Positions 31,207 to 43,319 of a stretch of DNA of 64,000 bases are shown here, piece by piece. Positions within the stretch are counted from its first letter, which is position 1; each line of letters begins with the position of its first letter. The stretch is from the NCBI RefSeq assembly GCF_000815065.1, contig NZ_CP007585.1, positions 496,001 through 560,000 on the forward strand. Direction: 5' to 3'. The stretch is from Mesomycoplasma flocculare ATCC 27399 (GTDB lineage Bacteria > Bacillota_I > Bacilli_A > Mycoplasmatales > Metamycoplasmataceae). The position numbers were made by a program, and so were the translations under genes. The notes below the pieces were generated by a model. It was not told the origin of the DNA. It did not search any database and worked only from the letters and a program-made list of their open reading frames with translations.

Positions 31207-32292
31207 ATGGAAAAGAAAATGTTTGCTACTTTGATGAAAATTCATCAAAAATATCAAGATTTAACAGCACTTTTAGAAAAAGATGAAATTCTTGCTGACC
31301 AAAAAAAATACTTACAAATTTCAAGAGAAATTGCAAGTATTACAGAAATTGTTAGCATATTTAACAAATTACTTATTGAGCAAAAAACTTTAGAAGATGC
31401 AAAAACAATGCAAATTCAAGAAAAAGACACTGAATTAATCCAGCTTGCAAAAGCTGAAATCATAAGTACAACTAAGAAAATTGAGGAATACAAAAAAGAG
31501 TTGCTAATTTTAATGCTGCCAAACGATGAAAACGATGAAAACGATGTAATTGTCGAAATTCGTGGGGCCGCAGGTGGTAATGAGGCTAACATTTTTGTTG
31601 GTGATCTTTTTCGAATGTATCAAAAATGAGCTGATTCGCAAAAAGCAAAAGTGAAAATTTTAAGCTCATCGCTTGCAATTGCTGGAGGTTTTACACAAAT
31701 TATTTTTCAAATTTCCGGAAAAATGATTTATTCTAAACTTAAATTTGAATCAGGCGTTCACCGAGTGCAGCGAGTTCCAGAAACCGAAACAATGGGAAGA
31801 ATTCATACCTCAACTGTAACAGTCACAGTAATGCCAAAAATTGATGAAAAAATTCAGGTCGAAATTAATCCATCTGATTTAAAAATCGATACTTATCGTT
31901 CTTCAGGTGCCGGTGGACAATCTGTTAATACAACGGACTCGGCAGTTCGAATTACACACATTCCTACCGGTATTGTTGTAACCTCACAAGACGAAAGATC
32001 GCAAATTGGTAATAAAGAAATTGCTATGGGAATTTTAAAGGCAAAAATTTACAATCTTGAACTGCAAAAACAGCAACAAAAACAATCTGATTTTCGCAAA
32101 TTAGCCGGTTCTGGCGCTCGTTCGGAAAAAATTAGAACATACAATTACCCTCAAGACCGAATAACAGATCATCGAATCAGTTTCTCTTGTTCATTAAAAT
32201 CAGTAATTCAAGGTAATCTAAACCCAATAATTGAAGCTTTGCTAACGCAAGAAAAAGCAGAATTAATTTTACAAAATTATGGCGACAACTAA
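31207..32292 (+). CDS. prfA: peptide chain release factor 1
   Basis: 361 residues through one TGA. RF1 ends translation at UAA/UAG, the only stops in this code. The codon-recognition tripeptide P-x-T is PET in [14 protein letters not shown], and the catalytic motif is [13 protein letters not shown] 31207 is closest to the terminator; ATG 31219 (MFATLM) has GGAAAAG upstream and looks more family-like, so the start is uncertain by 4 codons. A 9-nt tandem repeat codes NDENDEND near residue 106. It overlaps prmC by 14 nt. Confidence 0.95.
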
Positions 32293-33007
32293 ACGAAAAT
32301 TGGAACTTCTAAAGGAAAAACAACGCTATAATTTGCCATTAGAGATAACAAAATTGGAAAACTTGAAATTAGAATTAGGCTATCCAGTCCAAAAAATTAT
32401 TGGCTTTATCGAGATGGAAAATGTAAGAATTTTCCTTGACCAAAAAGTTTTCATTCCGCGCTATGAAACGCAGGAGTTAATTTTAAGGGTTAAAAAGATA
32501 ATAAAAAAAGGTGATTTAGTCCTTGATTTGTGCTGCGGGTCAGGCTTTATCGGAATTGCGCTTGCGAAATTTATTGATGCAAAACTAACTCTAAGCGATA
32601 TAAATGATGATGCAATTTTGCAAACAAAATTAAATGCAAAATACAACAATGTGAAACTTAATATTATAAAATCTGATCTTTTTAAGAATATTAAAAAACA
32701 AAAATTTAATATAATAGTTTCAAATCCGCCATATTTAAAAGTTGAAAAACTCGATAATTCCGTTTTGGATTTTGAACCAAAAAATGCTTTGTTTTCTGAA
32801 CCTGAATCTTTTTCATTTTATGAAAAAATTATGAAAAATATTAACAATTTTTTAGCTGAAAATGGGTGAGTTTTTTTTGAGATTGACTATCAAAGTGTGA
32901 ATTTTTTTAAAAAAAACTATCCAAATTTTATCATTGAAAATGATATAAATGGAAAACCAAGATTTGCTTATTGACAAAAAAATAGCAAAAAAACAAAGAT
33001 TTCATAG
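32279..33007 (+). CDS. prmC: release factor glutamine methyltransferase PrmC (HemK)
   Basis: 242 residues. Methylates the Gln of the RF GGQ motif, and is coupled to prfA by overlap. SAM loop [16 protein letters not shown] and catalytic VSNPPY are present. The N-terminal helical domain is short (PrmC usually about 280 residues). Confidence 0.94.
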
Positions 33008-33027
33008 TTTTTTTGAAAGGAATTTAA

Positions 33028-34421
<1,394 letters not shown>

Positions 34422-34431
<10 letters not shown>

Positions 34432-34832
34432 AGTTTTTTTCAGGCATTAATTTAGACGGAAAAAATAAGAAAATGGTTGAATTTATCAGCCAAATTACAA
34501 TTTCAAAAGAAGAAATCGACAATTCCGAAATAACAGTTTATGAGACATTAAATCCAGAAAATAAGCAGATGATTAGATTAGAAATTTCCAATGAAAATTT
34601 AACGATATTTTCAGGTGAAAATACTTTATTTTTTGAACTAAACAAAGAAATTAACAACATTTTTTTTAATAATAATTCAAAAACAATAGTTAGCACATTC
34701 TTAAAAAAATTTGAGAAAAAAGCAAATTTAATTTCAATTGAATATGATCTTTTCCTAAAAGTTAATAATAAAATGGAAAAAAGTGGGAAAATAGCCACAT
34801 ATATTACTAATTTGGAGTTCTTAAATGATTAA
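34422..34832 (+). CDS. conserved hypothetical protein, beta-barrel-like (DUF1934/YwiB-like?)
   Basis: 136 residues. ATG 34422 overlaps the gltX stop by 10 nt; longer readings of the frame run inside gltX. Alternating hydrophobic strands (VEFISQITISK, MIRLEISNENLTIFSG, LISIEYDLFLKV) suggest a small all-beta domain like the lipocalin-like DUF1934 family that sits beside tRNA synthetase genes in Firmicutes. This is a guess from pattern and context. It overlaps trmL by 8 nt. Confidence 0.7.
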
Positions 34833-35349
34833 CATTGTTTTATTCCAACCAGAAATTGGTCCCAATACGGGTAACATAATTCGTTCATGTTTTGTTGCTA
34901 ATCTTAAATTGCATATCATTAAGCCGACCGCGTTTGATTTGGAACCAAAGCATTTAAAAAGACCTGCAGCAGGAATTTTATTATCAGATATAAACCATGA
35001 AATCCATAATAGTTGAGATGAATTTTCTAATAAATACGGCAGAAATAATTTGTTTTTTATTACACGCTATGGCCAAAAATTATATACGGATGTTGATTTT
35101 GGAAATGAAATTAGCGTTCAAAAAGAAATCTTTCTCGTTTTTGGGCGTGAATCCACAGGAATTCCAATTAACATTTTGAGAAAAAATAAAGAAAAATGCC
35201 TTAGAATTCCGATGGTGGCAAATGCTCGATCACTAAATCTTGCAAACACAGTTGTTATTGTTGCCTACGAAATTCATAGGCAAAGAAATTTTCATAAACT
35301 ATCACACTTTGAGGTACAAAAAGGAAAAAATTATCTTGATAAAAATTAA
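34825..35349 (+). CDS. trmL: tRNA (cytidine/uridine-34 2'-O-)-methyltransferase TrmL-like
   Basis: 174 residues. SPOUT fold: motif 1 FQPEIGPNTGNIIRSC, motif 2 LVFGRESTGIP, motif 3 RIPMVANARSLNLANT. Size and motifs match TrmL/CspR, which methylates the wobble ribose of certain tRNA-Leu. Coupled to both neighbours by overlap. Confidence 0.93.
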
Positions 35350-36094
35350 AGAAATAACTTCTTTGAATAATTCAAATTTAAAAGAAGTCGTTAAATTGAA
35401 AACAAAAAAATATCGCAATTTATGAAATAAATTCATTATTGAAGGCTTTAAAGAAATTGAATTAGCTGTTAATTCGAATTTGGTTTTAACAATTATAACA
35501 ACAAAAGCCAAGTTTGATATCTACAAAAAATTTGCAACTAATTTAATTTTAGTTACAGACAGAATACTAGCAAAAATCTCCCAACATAAAAATCCATCTG
35601 AGGCAATTGCTGTTTGCAAATTCAAAAAACAACCAAAAATAGATTATTTCCTAGATTCAAAACGGTTGATAATTATTGAAAATATTCAGGACCCAGGCAA
35701 TTTCGGAACAATTATTCGAAATTCTTACAGTTTTGGCTTCGACATTGTATATTCAGGGGTTGATCTTTACAATTTTAAGACAATTTCAGCATCAAAAGGT
35801 GCTATTTTTAAAATAAATATTTATTTTTTCAAAAATATTTTAGATTTTTTTGCATATAAACCCAAACAAGAAATTCTTATAACATCGCTTGATCGCGACT
35901 CACAAAATATTAGTAATTTTAAGATAATTCCACAGAAACCATATGCTATAATTTTTGGGAATGAGAGTAAAGGAATTTCAAAAAAACTTTACAAGATTTC
36001 AGATAAGAAAATTTATATTCCAATAAATTTCGAATCGCTAAATGTTGCCTGTGCCCAAGCTATTTTTTGCCATTTATTTCAATTGAAAAAATAA
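35336..36094 (+). CDS. SpoU-type RNA 2'-O-methyltransferase (RlmB/TrmH family)
   Basis: 252 residues from a TTG start that gives the family-typical opening ITSLNN...KEVVKLKTKKYRN. SPOUT motifs: IIENIQDPGNFGTIIRN, IIFGNESKGIS and IPINFESLNVACAQAI. Target RNA not determinable. It overlaps trmL by 14 nt; AAGGA precedes the start. Its stop is 3 nt from the convergent tRNA-Trp. Confidence 0.9.
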
Positions 36095-36097
36095 AAA

Positions 36098-36172
36098 TGG
36101 CAGAGGTGACAGGAGTCGAACCCGCAACATACGGGGTTGAAGCCCGTTGTTCTTCCATTGAACTACACCTCT
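36098..36172 (-). tRNA. tRNA-Trp, anticodon UCA (reads UGA)
   Basis: 75 nt with encoded CCA. Acceptor AGAGGTG pairs with CACCTCT; anticodon stem ACGGG/CCCGT; loop CTTCAAC gives anticodon UCA; T-loop GGGTTCGACTCC. This tRNA inserts Trp at UGA and explains the in-frame TGA codons throughout the window. Confidence 0.95.
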
Positions 36173-36184
36173 AAACCAGATATA

Positions 36185-36190
36185 ATTATA
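36185..36190 (-). promoter_or_regulatory. -10 box for tRNA-Trp
   Basis: TATAAT on the minus strand in GGATATAATTATATC, 13 nt before the tRNA 5' end. Confidence 0.6.
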
Positions 36191-36227
36191 TCCTATTTTC
36201 AAAAATAATATATTATTTAATTAAATT

Positions 36228-36833
36228 ATGCATCTAAATTTAACTATAACAACAAAAATTAAAGATTTTTTTAGCTTTATGTGGTTTATAATCAAAATTT
36301 CCTTAATTTCTTTTGGCGGAGGCAATGCTTTAATGCCAATTATTTTTAGTCAAGCCGTTACTAAAAAAGGATGAATTTCAAAATCCGACTTTGATAAAGG
36401 GCTAATTCTAACAAATTTACTGCCTGGACCCTCAGTTATTCAAATGATTTCATTAATAGCAATTAAAAAATTGGGCGCTTTCTTTGGTGTTTTAGTTACA
36501 TTTTTGGGAATTATCCCTCATATTTTCCTGTTTTTGCTGGTGCTTTATGGCGCAAGTTTTCTTCCAAAAAGGTATTTAATTGTTTTTAATTTAGCGATTT
36601 TTTCAACAATTATTGGTATTTTATTAGGTTTTTCTTATATTTATTGAAAAAATGGAAAAAAATCGTTAAATTTTGCTGTTTATTTTGGCATTCTAATTTC
36701 TAGTTTTGCATATTGTTTTTTTATACCAAGCCCCTATAATTTATCCCTTATACCACTTTTTGCTGTTATTTTTATATATTTGTGCTGATTTTTAATAAAA
36801 AAATGGAAAAGAAAAAATGATAATACTAATTAG
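36228..36833 (+). CDS. chromate transporter family protein, first half-size subunit
   Basis: 201 residues. ChrA-type domain: ISFGGGNALMPIIFSQAV, GLILTNLLPGPSVIQM, then about five helices. Such half-size ChrA proteins occur in pairs. The substrate in a mycoplasma is unlikely to be chromate alone and is unknown. It overlaps the second subunit by 17 nt. Confidence 0.85.
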
Positions 36834-37467
36834 CGCGACAGTGATAGGACTAATTTTAATTAGTTTGCTGGTTTTTGGTGGTGGCCAAGTTTTTATGCCT
36901 GTTTTTAGTTGATTTTGAGAGCAACTGGGGAAATTAGGTCTTAAAATTAGTCAGGAGCAAATTAATGAAATTTTTACAGTAGCAAATTCAACCCCGGGAG
37001 TTTTATCTCTTAAATTAGCAGCTGTTACTGGTTTTTTAATTGGAGATTATGGAATTTTTGGTTTAGTTTTATCTTTTATTTTTCTAATTATTTTTATTTT
37101 GCCAGCAGTTTTCTTAGTGATTTTTTGATTAAAAATTGCTAAGAAAACTGCTATAAAAAATAATATTTTTTGAACAAATTTAATAAAAATTTTTCAACCG
37201 GTAATTATAGGAATTATTCTAGCGCTCGCTTTTCAATTATTTACAAATTTAATTCTAGTAAATTATAGTTTCAATTCTAGCAAAGGCTATTTTCTTGCAA
37301 AACAAAGTGATGAATTTCTTCAAGGCTGAAGATTTTGAATTTTTATTTTTTTCGCCTTTTTTTGAACTATAATAGTTTTCATCTCCTATTTGCGACAAAC
37401 AAATATATTTTTACTAGTAATTATTGGAATTATAATTGCTCTAGTTTCGCTTCAACCTTGGCTTTAA
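36817..37467 (+). CDS. chromate transporter family protein, second half-size subunit
   Basis: 216 residues, read through seven TGA codons, so invisible as one ORF under the standard code. FGGGQVFMPVFSWFWEQ and VANSTPGVLSLKLAAVTGF are the ChrA signatures, followed by five or six helices. It would form a pair with the preceding subunit of opposite topology. Confidence 0.85.
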
Positions 37468-37477
37468 GGAGTATAGA

Positions 37478-38290
37478 ATGTATACTGAAAGAAAATTTTA
37501 TCACAAAAAAGATTATTTTATTGACTATGAAAAACAGGTTCTAATTTTAGAAAAATCCTTTCATACAAAATTACTTAATAAAGAATTCGGGTTTAAAACC
37601 GGATTTAAAAAAATCGGTGGTACTTTAATTGGCGAAGTTTTAGGACTTGATAATTTCAGTTCACCTTTTCGTGCATTTGTTAAAATCTCGAAACTTGACA
37701 TGCCAATTTTGGACAGAAAATATATTGATGCCGGAATTGCGATTGAACCACTTGTAATTAAGGCGATTTCTGAAAAATTAAAAATGGAAATTGAAACCTT
37801 TCCAGCTGAAAAATTTAATTACGACTATTTTAAAGAAGACTCCGTAATCGGCGGAGTTCCCGATGGGTTTATAGCTAAAACTAATACAATAATTGAAATT
37901 AAAACAACAGGAGTGAAAAATTTACAAAAATGAGGTAAAAAAGGTGAAAACTTACCACAAAAATACATAAAACAAGCACAATTATACTCTTTTTTAAAAA
38001 AAGCAGATAAGTTTGCAATTGTTGCAACATTTCTTGAGGATCTAGACTATATTGATCCTAGTAATTTTCCAATCGAAAACCGCCATATAAAAGCTTATAG
38101 TTTTAATGTTAACAGTCAACAAGTTCTTGATGATATTACAAAAATTAAAGAATGGTATGATTATCACACTAAATTAGGAACTTCGCCAAAATTTAGCGCT
38201 GTCATTGATGCGCAAATTTTAGAATATTTATCCTGCGAAAATGAAGAAGAATGGAAAAATCTTTGAGAAAAATGGACTAAATCTATTTAG
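37478..38290 (+). CDS. YqaJ/RecB-fold nuclease-like protein
   Basis: 270 residues through two TGA codons. The core IGGVPDGFI...IIEIKTTG (about residues 127-146) matches the D...ExK active site of the PD-(D/E)xK superfamily, as in YqaJ-type recombinase/exonucleases. An upstream Gly-Ile-Glu (DAGIAIEPLVIKAI) fits motif I. Mycoplasma members are annotated putative nucleases. AAGGAG precedes the ATG. No phage genes are nearby. Confidence 0.8.
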
Positions 38291-38306
38291 GGAAATTTAA
38301 GAAATA

Positions 38307-39542
38307 ATGGAATCACAGTCAAAAATTTATCTATATAAAAATGTTTTAATAATTGCCTCTGAAATGACAAAAATTATAAATAAATCTATTAAAATTCACA
38401 AACTTAATAATATTAACAGTTTAATTCTAGCAGGTGCAATTAATGTTTTTGGACCTCTTTCGCGTTTAATAAAAGAAAATAAAGGCGGATTTTCTGTTAA
38501 AATTTCTTCAGAAAATTTAGATTCGCTGATTGTTGAAACTAATAAAAATGGACAAATTAAGGTAAGTTTTGATGCAAAACAACTTGAAATTCCTAAAGAA
38601 TATTTTTTTAAATACAATATTAACCAATTAATAAGTTCCTTTGTTGGTAAATCTGGTTTTTTACAAATTAACAGATTTGGGCAGAAAAATGACTATTCTG
38701 GTCAGGTTTCACTACAAGTTGGTGATTTTGTCAGTGACTTAGCTTTTTATTTTCATCAATCCCAACAAACAAAATCCGTGGTAAAAAATTTAATTAAATT
38801 TGGTCCAAATTTAAAAATTATAAAAGCACAATCGCTAATTATACAACTTTTGCCAAACCATTCCGAAAACGAAATAGCCGAAATACAAAAATGATTAAAA
38901 GATGAAAAAATGACTGATTTTATAGAATTTTTTAAAAATTTTGAATTAATTGAGAAACAAAATTGGAATTATTATTGTGGTTGCCAAACCAAAAATATTG
39001 TTCATAATTTAAAATTACTTAATGAAAATGAGGTAGACGATTTAGTTAAAAATTTTCAAAAAATTGAATTTAAATGTAATTTTTGTCTAAAAAGTTACAA
39101 ATTTAGCAAAAAAGATTGACTTTTTGAACAAAAACCTTTTAGTATTGCAACTGTTGAATCACTAACTGGTGGCGCGCTTGCTGCTGAAATTGTAAAAACA
39201 GAAGGAGCAAGCCAATTTTTTGCAGGGGGGATTATTTGTTATCAAAACGAAATCAAAGAAAAGCTTGGAATTGAAACAAAAAATGGAGTAGTTAATGCAA
39301 AAACAGCTCTAAAAATGGCTGAATTTGGTTTGAATTTTTTCCAGACTAAATACGTAATTAGCCTAACCGGAAATGCCGGACCAGGAATTCAAGACGGAGA
39401 ATTGGGCCAAGTTTTTATTGCCCTTAATGAAAAAGTTTGAAAAATGCGATTTGAAGGCGAGCGTTCTAAAATAATTAAAAATTGTGTTCGTTTTGCCTCC
39501 GAAAAAATAAATGAGATTAAACCAAATACTATCAAAATCTAA
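38307..39542 (+). CDS. Hsp33 chaperone fused to CinA C-terminal (PncC-type) domain
   Basis: 411 residues in one uninterrupted frame under the UGA=Trp code. Residues 1-270 are Hsp33 (redox-regulated holdase), complete with its zinc/redox cysteines C224, C226, C257 and C260 (CGC and CNFC). Directly after, from W271, residues about 278-411 are the CinA C-terminal NMN-deamidase-like domain: ATVESLTGGALAAEI (S285), YQNEIKEKLGI and SLTGNAGPGIQ. The junction is KFSKKDWLFEQKPFSIATVE, with no stop and no credible internal start. The CinA part lacks the usual N-terminal helix, which Hsp33 residues may replace. Both activities are inferred. Confidence 0.85.
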
Positions 39543-39580
39543 TCTTTACAACACGATTATAAACAATAAACTAAGTTGTA

Positions 39581-39605
39581 AAAAAATAATTTTGAATTAT
39601 TTTTT
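39581..39605 (+). terminator. terminator after Hsp33-CinA gene
   Basis: 11-bp arms (aaaaaataatt / aattatttttt) with a 3-nt loop, 39 nt after the stop. Confidence 0.65.
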
Positions 39606-39716
39606 GCAATTAAGACTATTTTTTACAATTAAAAAAGAAAAACATGATAAAATATAGCTGTTTTTATTGTTTTTTGAATTTTAGACTATTTAGGATTAAT
39701 TTAATTTAATTTAAAA

Positions 39717-39722
39717 TATAAT
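39717..39722 (+). promoter_or_regulatory. -10 box for tig
   Basis: TATAAT in AAATATAATTATA, 92 nt before the ATG. A short ATTTA repeat precedes it. I found no CIRCE element in this intergenic region. Confidence 0.45.
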
Positions 39723-39813
39723 TATATTTATTTTATTTAGACTTAGAGACTTAGATTCAAGAATTGAAAGATTTTAAAAAATTAACCAAATTTAAATTAA
39801 GGATTAATGTTTA

Positions 39814-41166
39814 ATGGTAACACGTGAATTTTTGCCTAAAAGCGCTGAACTTAAAATAAAACTAAGCGCTGACCCAAAAAAATGAGCTGAATTTTATGAC
39901 AAAGCTGAACAAAGGCAAGCAGCAAAAGTGTCTTTACGTGGTTTTCGTAAAGGAAAAGTTCCTTTGGAAAAAGCAAGGCCGTATTTAAATTCCCAAGCAA
40001 TTTTTCAACTTGCGCTCAGAATGTTCCTTCCTGAACTTGAAAAGCAAGCATTTACTAGTGTAATTGATAGCGACAATGTTATTGAATCGCCGGTTTTTAA
40101 TATTGTAAACATGGATAAAAATAATTTAGAAATAGAGTTTTTATATCCAGTTTATCCAGAAATTAAACTTCCCGACTATAAAAATCTTAAAACGAAATTC
40201 ATCATTAAGAAAATTACAAACGAAGATATAGAAAAGCAAAAACAGAAACTTTTGGAAACAAAAGGAAAATTTGTTGATGTAAAGCGCCCAGCAAAAGCGG
40301 GGGATGTTATTCATTTTGATTTTAAAGGCTTTATTGATGATGAACCTTTTGAAGGCGGTGAAGCCGAAAATTTCGAACTACGCATCGGTTCTAACAGTTT
40401 TATTAGCGGTTTTGAAGAACAGCTAATCGGTCTTAAAATTAAAGAAGAAACCGATATTAATGTAACTTTTCCAAAAGATTACCACGTACCTGCTTATGCA
40501 AACAAACAAGCGCGTTTTCGAGTTAAAATTAATAAAATCAAAGAAAACCAGCCAGCTAAATTAACAAATGATTTTGTTGCTTCCTTAAAAATTAGAGATG
40601 TAGAAACAATTAGTCAGTTAGAAGTTTACCTAAAAGATCTTACGCAACGCGAAAATATTGAAAGAACAAGAATTGATTTTCAAAAAAACGCGCTTGCTGA
40701 AATTGTTAACCAAGTTGAAATCCCACTTTCTAGAAAATTAATTACTACTGAAATTAACAGACTCAGCGAAACTTTTAATTCAACACTAACCCAACAGGGT
40801 TTTACCCTTGAAGAATATTGCAGAATTACTAAATTCACTGAAAAAGATATTGATGATCAATTAGAAGCTGAAGCAAGAAAATTGTTAAAAAATTCTTTTA
40901 TTTTTGCTGAAATTGCAAAATTAGAAGGACTTGTACCAACACAGCAAGACTATGATGAACAAATTGAAAAATTAGCAAAGTTTACAGGCAAATCAGTTCA
41001 AGAATTAAACGAAACCATCCCTCATAGCGAAATTCAGATTAACATTACAAATAAAAAAGTTATTGATAAGTTAATTGAATATAATACTGAAGAAAAGGAA
41101 TTAAAACGTAAAGAAAATAAGCCTAAAAAAAATACGGAAAAACTAACAAAAGAAAAGACAAATTAA
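39814..41166 (+). CDS. tig: trigger factor
   Basis: 450 residues. Ribosome-bound chaperone. The ribosome-docking loop is RGFRKGKVP (residues about 39-47); the PPIase domain holds [20 protein letters not shown] and [10 protein letters not shown]; the C-terminal arms follow. It ends in a Lys-rich tail. AAGGA lies 9-10 nt upstream of the ATG. Confidence 0.96.
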
Positions 41167-41280
41167 CTGGAAATTTAATCAAAATTTGATGAGTTAAACG
41201 TTTATTTACGGATTTTAGTTTTAGTGTTTCCTTATATTTTTTCATGAAACTATAAAGCTAATAAAAATAAGGAGGTTTTA

Positions 41281-41721
41281 GTGTCCAGAGTTTCTCGTTT
41301 TTTTTCAACAATTGTAGCTGTTATAATCGGAAATATTCTTTTATTTGCGATTATAATTGCAACTTTATACTTTTTATTTAAAAATCAAATCGAAAATTTT
41401 AAAATCGATAAAATTAAAACAACAATCAGCGAAATTCAAGAAGCCATTGCTAAACTGGATTCTAGTCAAATAAAAAAATTTCAGGAAGGAGTTGATAAAT
41501 TTACAAATTTTGATCTTGATTCATTTAAAACTCAACTTGACTCTGTAAAAAACATACAGACTAAATTAGATGATATTATAAAGCAAATAAAAGAAATCTC
41601 AGAAGCTTTGAAGAAAATACCTAGCACAACATCACCAACTACATCTGCTGTTTCTCATTCACTTCTAAATTGGAGTGTTTTAGAATTTGCAGATAATTTA
41701 AGATTGACAGAAATACTATAA
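41281..41721 (+). CDS. membrane-anchored coiled-coil protein, unknown function
   Basis: 146 residues from GTG with a perfect AAGGAGG 7 nt upstream. One N-terminal transmembrane helix (residues about 11-33), then a coiled coil of about 75 residues (repeated I/L-K-E heptads), then a Ser/Thr/Pro linker PSTTSPTTSAV and a short C-terminal segment. Mollicute proteins of this shape are found at the cell surface or inner membrane face; I cannot assign a role. Confidence 0.75.
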   Translation: MSRVSRFFSTIVAVIIGNILLFAIIIATLYFLFKNQIENFKIDKIKTTISEIQEAIAKLDSSQIKKFQEGVDKFTNFDLDSFKTQLDSVKNIQTKLDDIIKQIKEISEALKKIPSTTSPTTSAVSHSLLNWSVLEFADNLRLTEIL

Positions 41722-41786
41722 ATTTATAGTTAAATTTCAAAATTTATCTATAAATTGTTGTGATTTGCTTTAGCAAATTTAATTAG

Positions 41787-41831
41787 AAAAACCTAAATTT
41801 ATTAATAAAAAATTTATAAATTTAGGTTTTT
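41787..41831. terminator. bidirectional terminator between coiled-coil gene and rpe
   Basis: 16-nt perfect arms (aaaaacctaaatttat / ataaatttaggttttt). It ends at the stop codon of the convergent rpe. A second small hairpin (atttgc-ttta-gcaaat, 41762-41777) precedes it. Confidence 0.8.
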
Positions 41832-42481
41832 TATTTAAGTAATCTTTGAATTTTTAATTTTGTTGGTTTTTTCGCCAAAAATGTTCCTACGACAATCACA
41901 TCAGCACCAGAAGCAAAAACTTTATTCGAATTAAAATCTTTGATACCACCATCAACCTGAATAATGATTGAATAGTTTTTTTCTTTAATTATTCAAGATA
42001 AGTTATTAATTTTTTCATAGGTTTTTTCAATGAAGGTTTGGCCTCCTTTTCCTGGTTCGACTGCCATTACTAAAACAAGGCTAATATCTGGTAATAAATT
42101 ATAAATTTTTTCTATTGTTGTTTCTGGTTTTATTGCAATCCCAATCTTAATTTTTTGAGAATATTTTGCAATTATGCTTTTAATTTCGTTATAATTTATG
42201 CTTTCGAAATGAATTGTTACATAATCTACATAACCAATTAATTCCTTAATTTGTTTTTCAGGGCAAGAAGACATTAGATGAACATCGGATACAAAATTTT
42301 TCGTCTTTTTCACGATATTTTTAATTTCTGAAATGGAAATTGCTGTATTTTCAACAAACTTACCATCCATAAAATCAAAATGAAACCATTTTATACCAAG
42401 ATTTAAAAAAACTCTCGTTAATTTTAAACGATTTGATTTTTTTACATTCAAAAGTGAAGGGCTAATAATTTTTTTTTTCAT
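41831..42481 (-). CDS. rpe: ribulose-phosphate 3-epimerase
   Basis: 216 residues through one TGA. Interconverts ribulose- and xylulose-5-phosphate. Metal and catalytic motifs [32 protein letters not shown] and QVDGGI are all present. It overlaps rsgA by 20 nt and ends the gmk-rsgA-rpe group. Confidence 0.95.
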
Positions 42482-43319
42482 ATTTTCCTAAAAAATAGCA
42501 ATAATTTTTATAACGAGTTTCTGGTATTTTTCCTTCTTTTACCGCTTTTTTAATCCCGCATATTTCTAGGTTTTCTTGAAAATGGAAGCAGGTTCTAAAT
42601 TTACAATTTATCGCAAATTCTTGAAATATTTTAAATGAATTACGGATTTGAACTTTTCCTATTTCCTTGTGCGAGAAAGATGAAAAACCTGGTGTATCAA
42701 TTATTCGAAAATTATCTTTTTCGAAAATTTGGACAACCCTTGTCGTGTGCTTTCCACGATTCAATGATTGCGAAATTTCTTGTATTTCTAGGTTTTCTTT
42801 TAATAAATTATTAATGAAACTAGTTTTCCCAACGCCTGTTTGGCCAATGACAAAGTTAAGTTTTTCTCGTAATTTTTGTTTTAATTCATTAGGAATATCA
42901 GTATTTTTGTTGTTTATAAAAAAAATTGTATAATTCATTTTTTGATAATCGACTAATCAGCTTTCAAAATTAGAATCTAAGTCGATTTTAGTGATTATTA
43001 AAATGGGAGTGATATTTTTTGATTCAATTATCAATAAAAATCTGTCAAGTAATAAACTAGAAAAATCAGGTTTTTTTATTGAAACAAAAACTAAGGCTTG
43101 ATCAATGTTTGCTACTTTAGGTCGGATTAGTTGATTTTTTCTTTCATAAATTTTATTAATAAATCCTTCGGCCTTAAAATCAACAAAATCACCAACTAAA
43201 GGTGAATTTTCATTTTGTCGAAGAAAGCCACTACCTCTTAAAAGTGGATATAATTTTTGACTTTTTAGGTCAATAACATCATAAAAACCTGCAATAATTC
43301 TAACAATTTGCCCTTTCAT
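42462..43319 (-). CDS. rsgA: ribosome small-subunit GTPase RsgA
   Basis: 285 residues through one TGA. Circularly permuted GTPase that matures the 30S subunit: G4 ITKIDL precedes G1 GQTGVGKTS, then G3 IDTPGF. The C-terminal zinc knuckle is [18 protein letters not shown]-terminal OB domain present. The start abuts the gmk stop. Confidence 0.96.

Noticed and set aside
36098-36172. tRNA for selenocysteine because of UCA anticodon.
   Set aside because: Acceptor and T arms have normal 7+5 length and there is no long variable arm; it is a standard Trp tRNA.
36817-37467. The many TGA interruptions could mean pseudogenes (also in recO, MFS, lipoprotein, exporter).
   Set aside because: TGA falls at positions fitting Trp throughout highly conserved genes, a tRNA-Trp(UCA) is present, and frames stay open between TAA/TAG stops.
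37478-38290. YqaJ-like nuclease as a phage remnant.
   Set aside because: Neighbours are ordinary chromosomal genes and mycoplasmas commonly carry this gene alone.
39120-39542. Separate cinA gene.
   Set aside because: No start codon with ribosome site exists between 39060 and the ESLTGG motif, and no TAA/TAG stop ends Hsp33.
39543-39813. CIRCE or similar heat-shock operator before tig.
   Set aside because: No TTAGCACTC...GAGTGCTAA pair is present.
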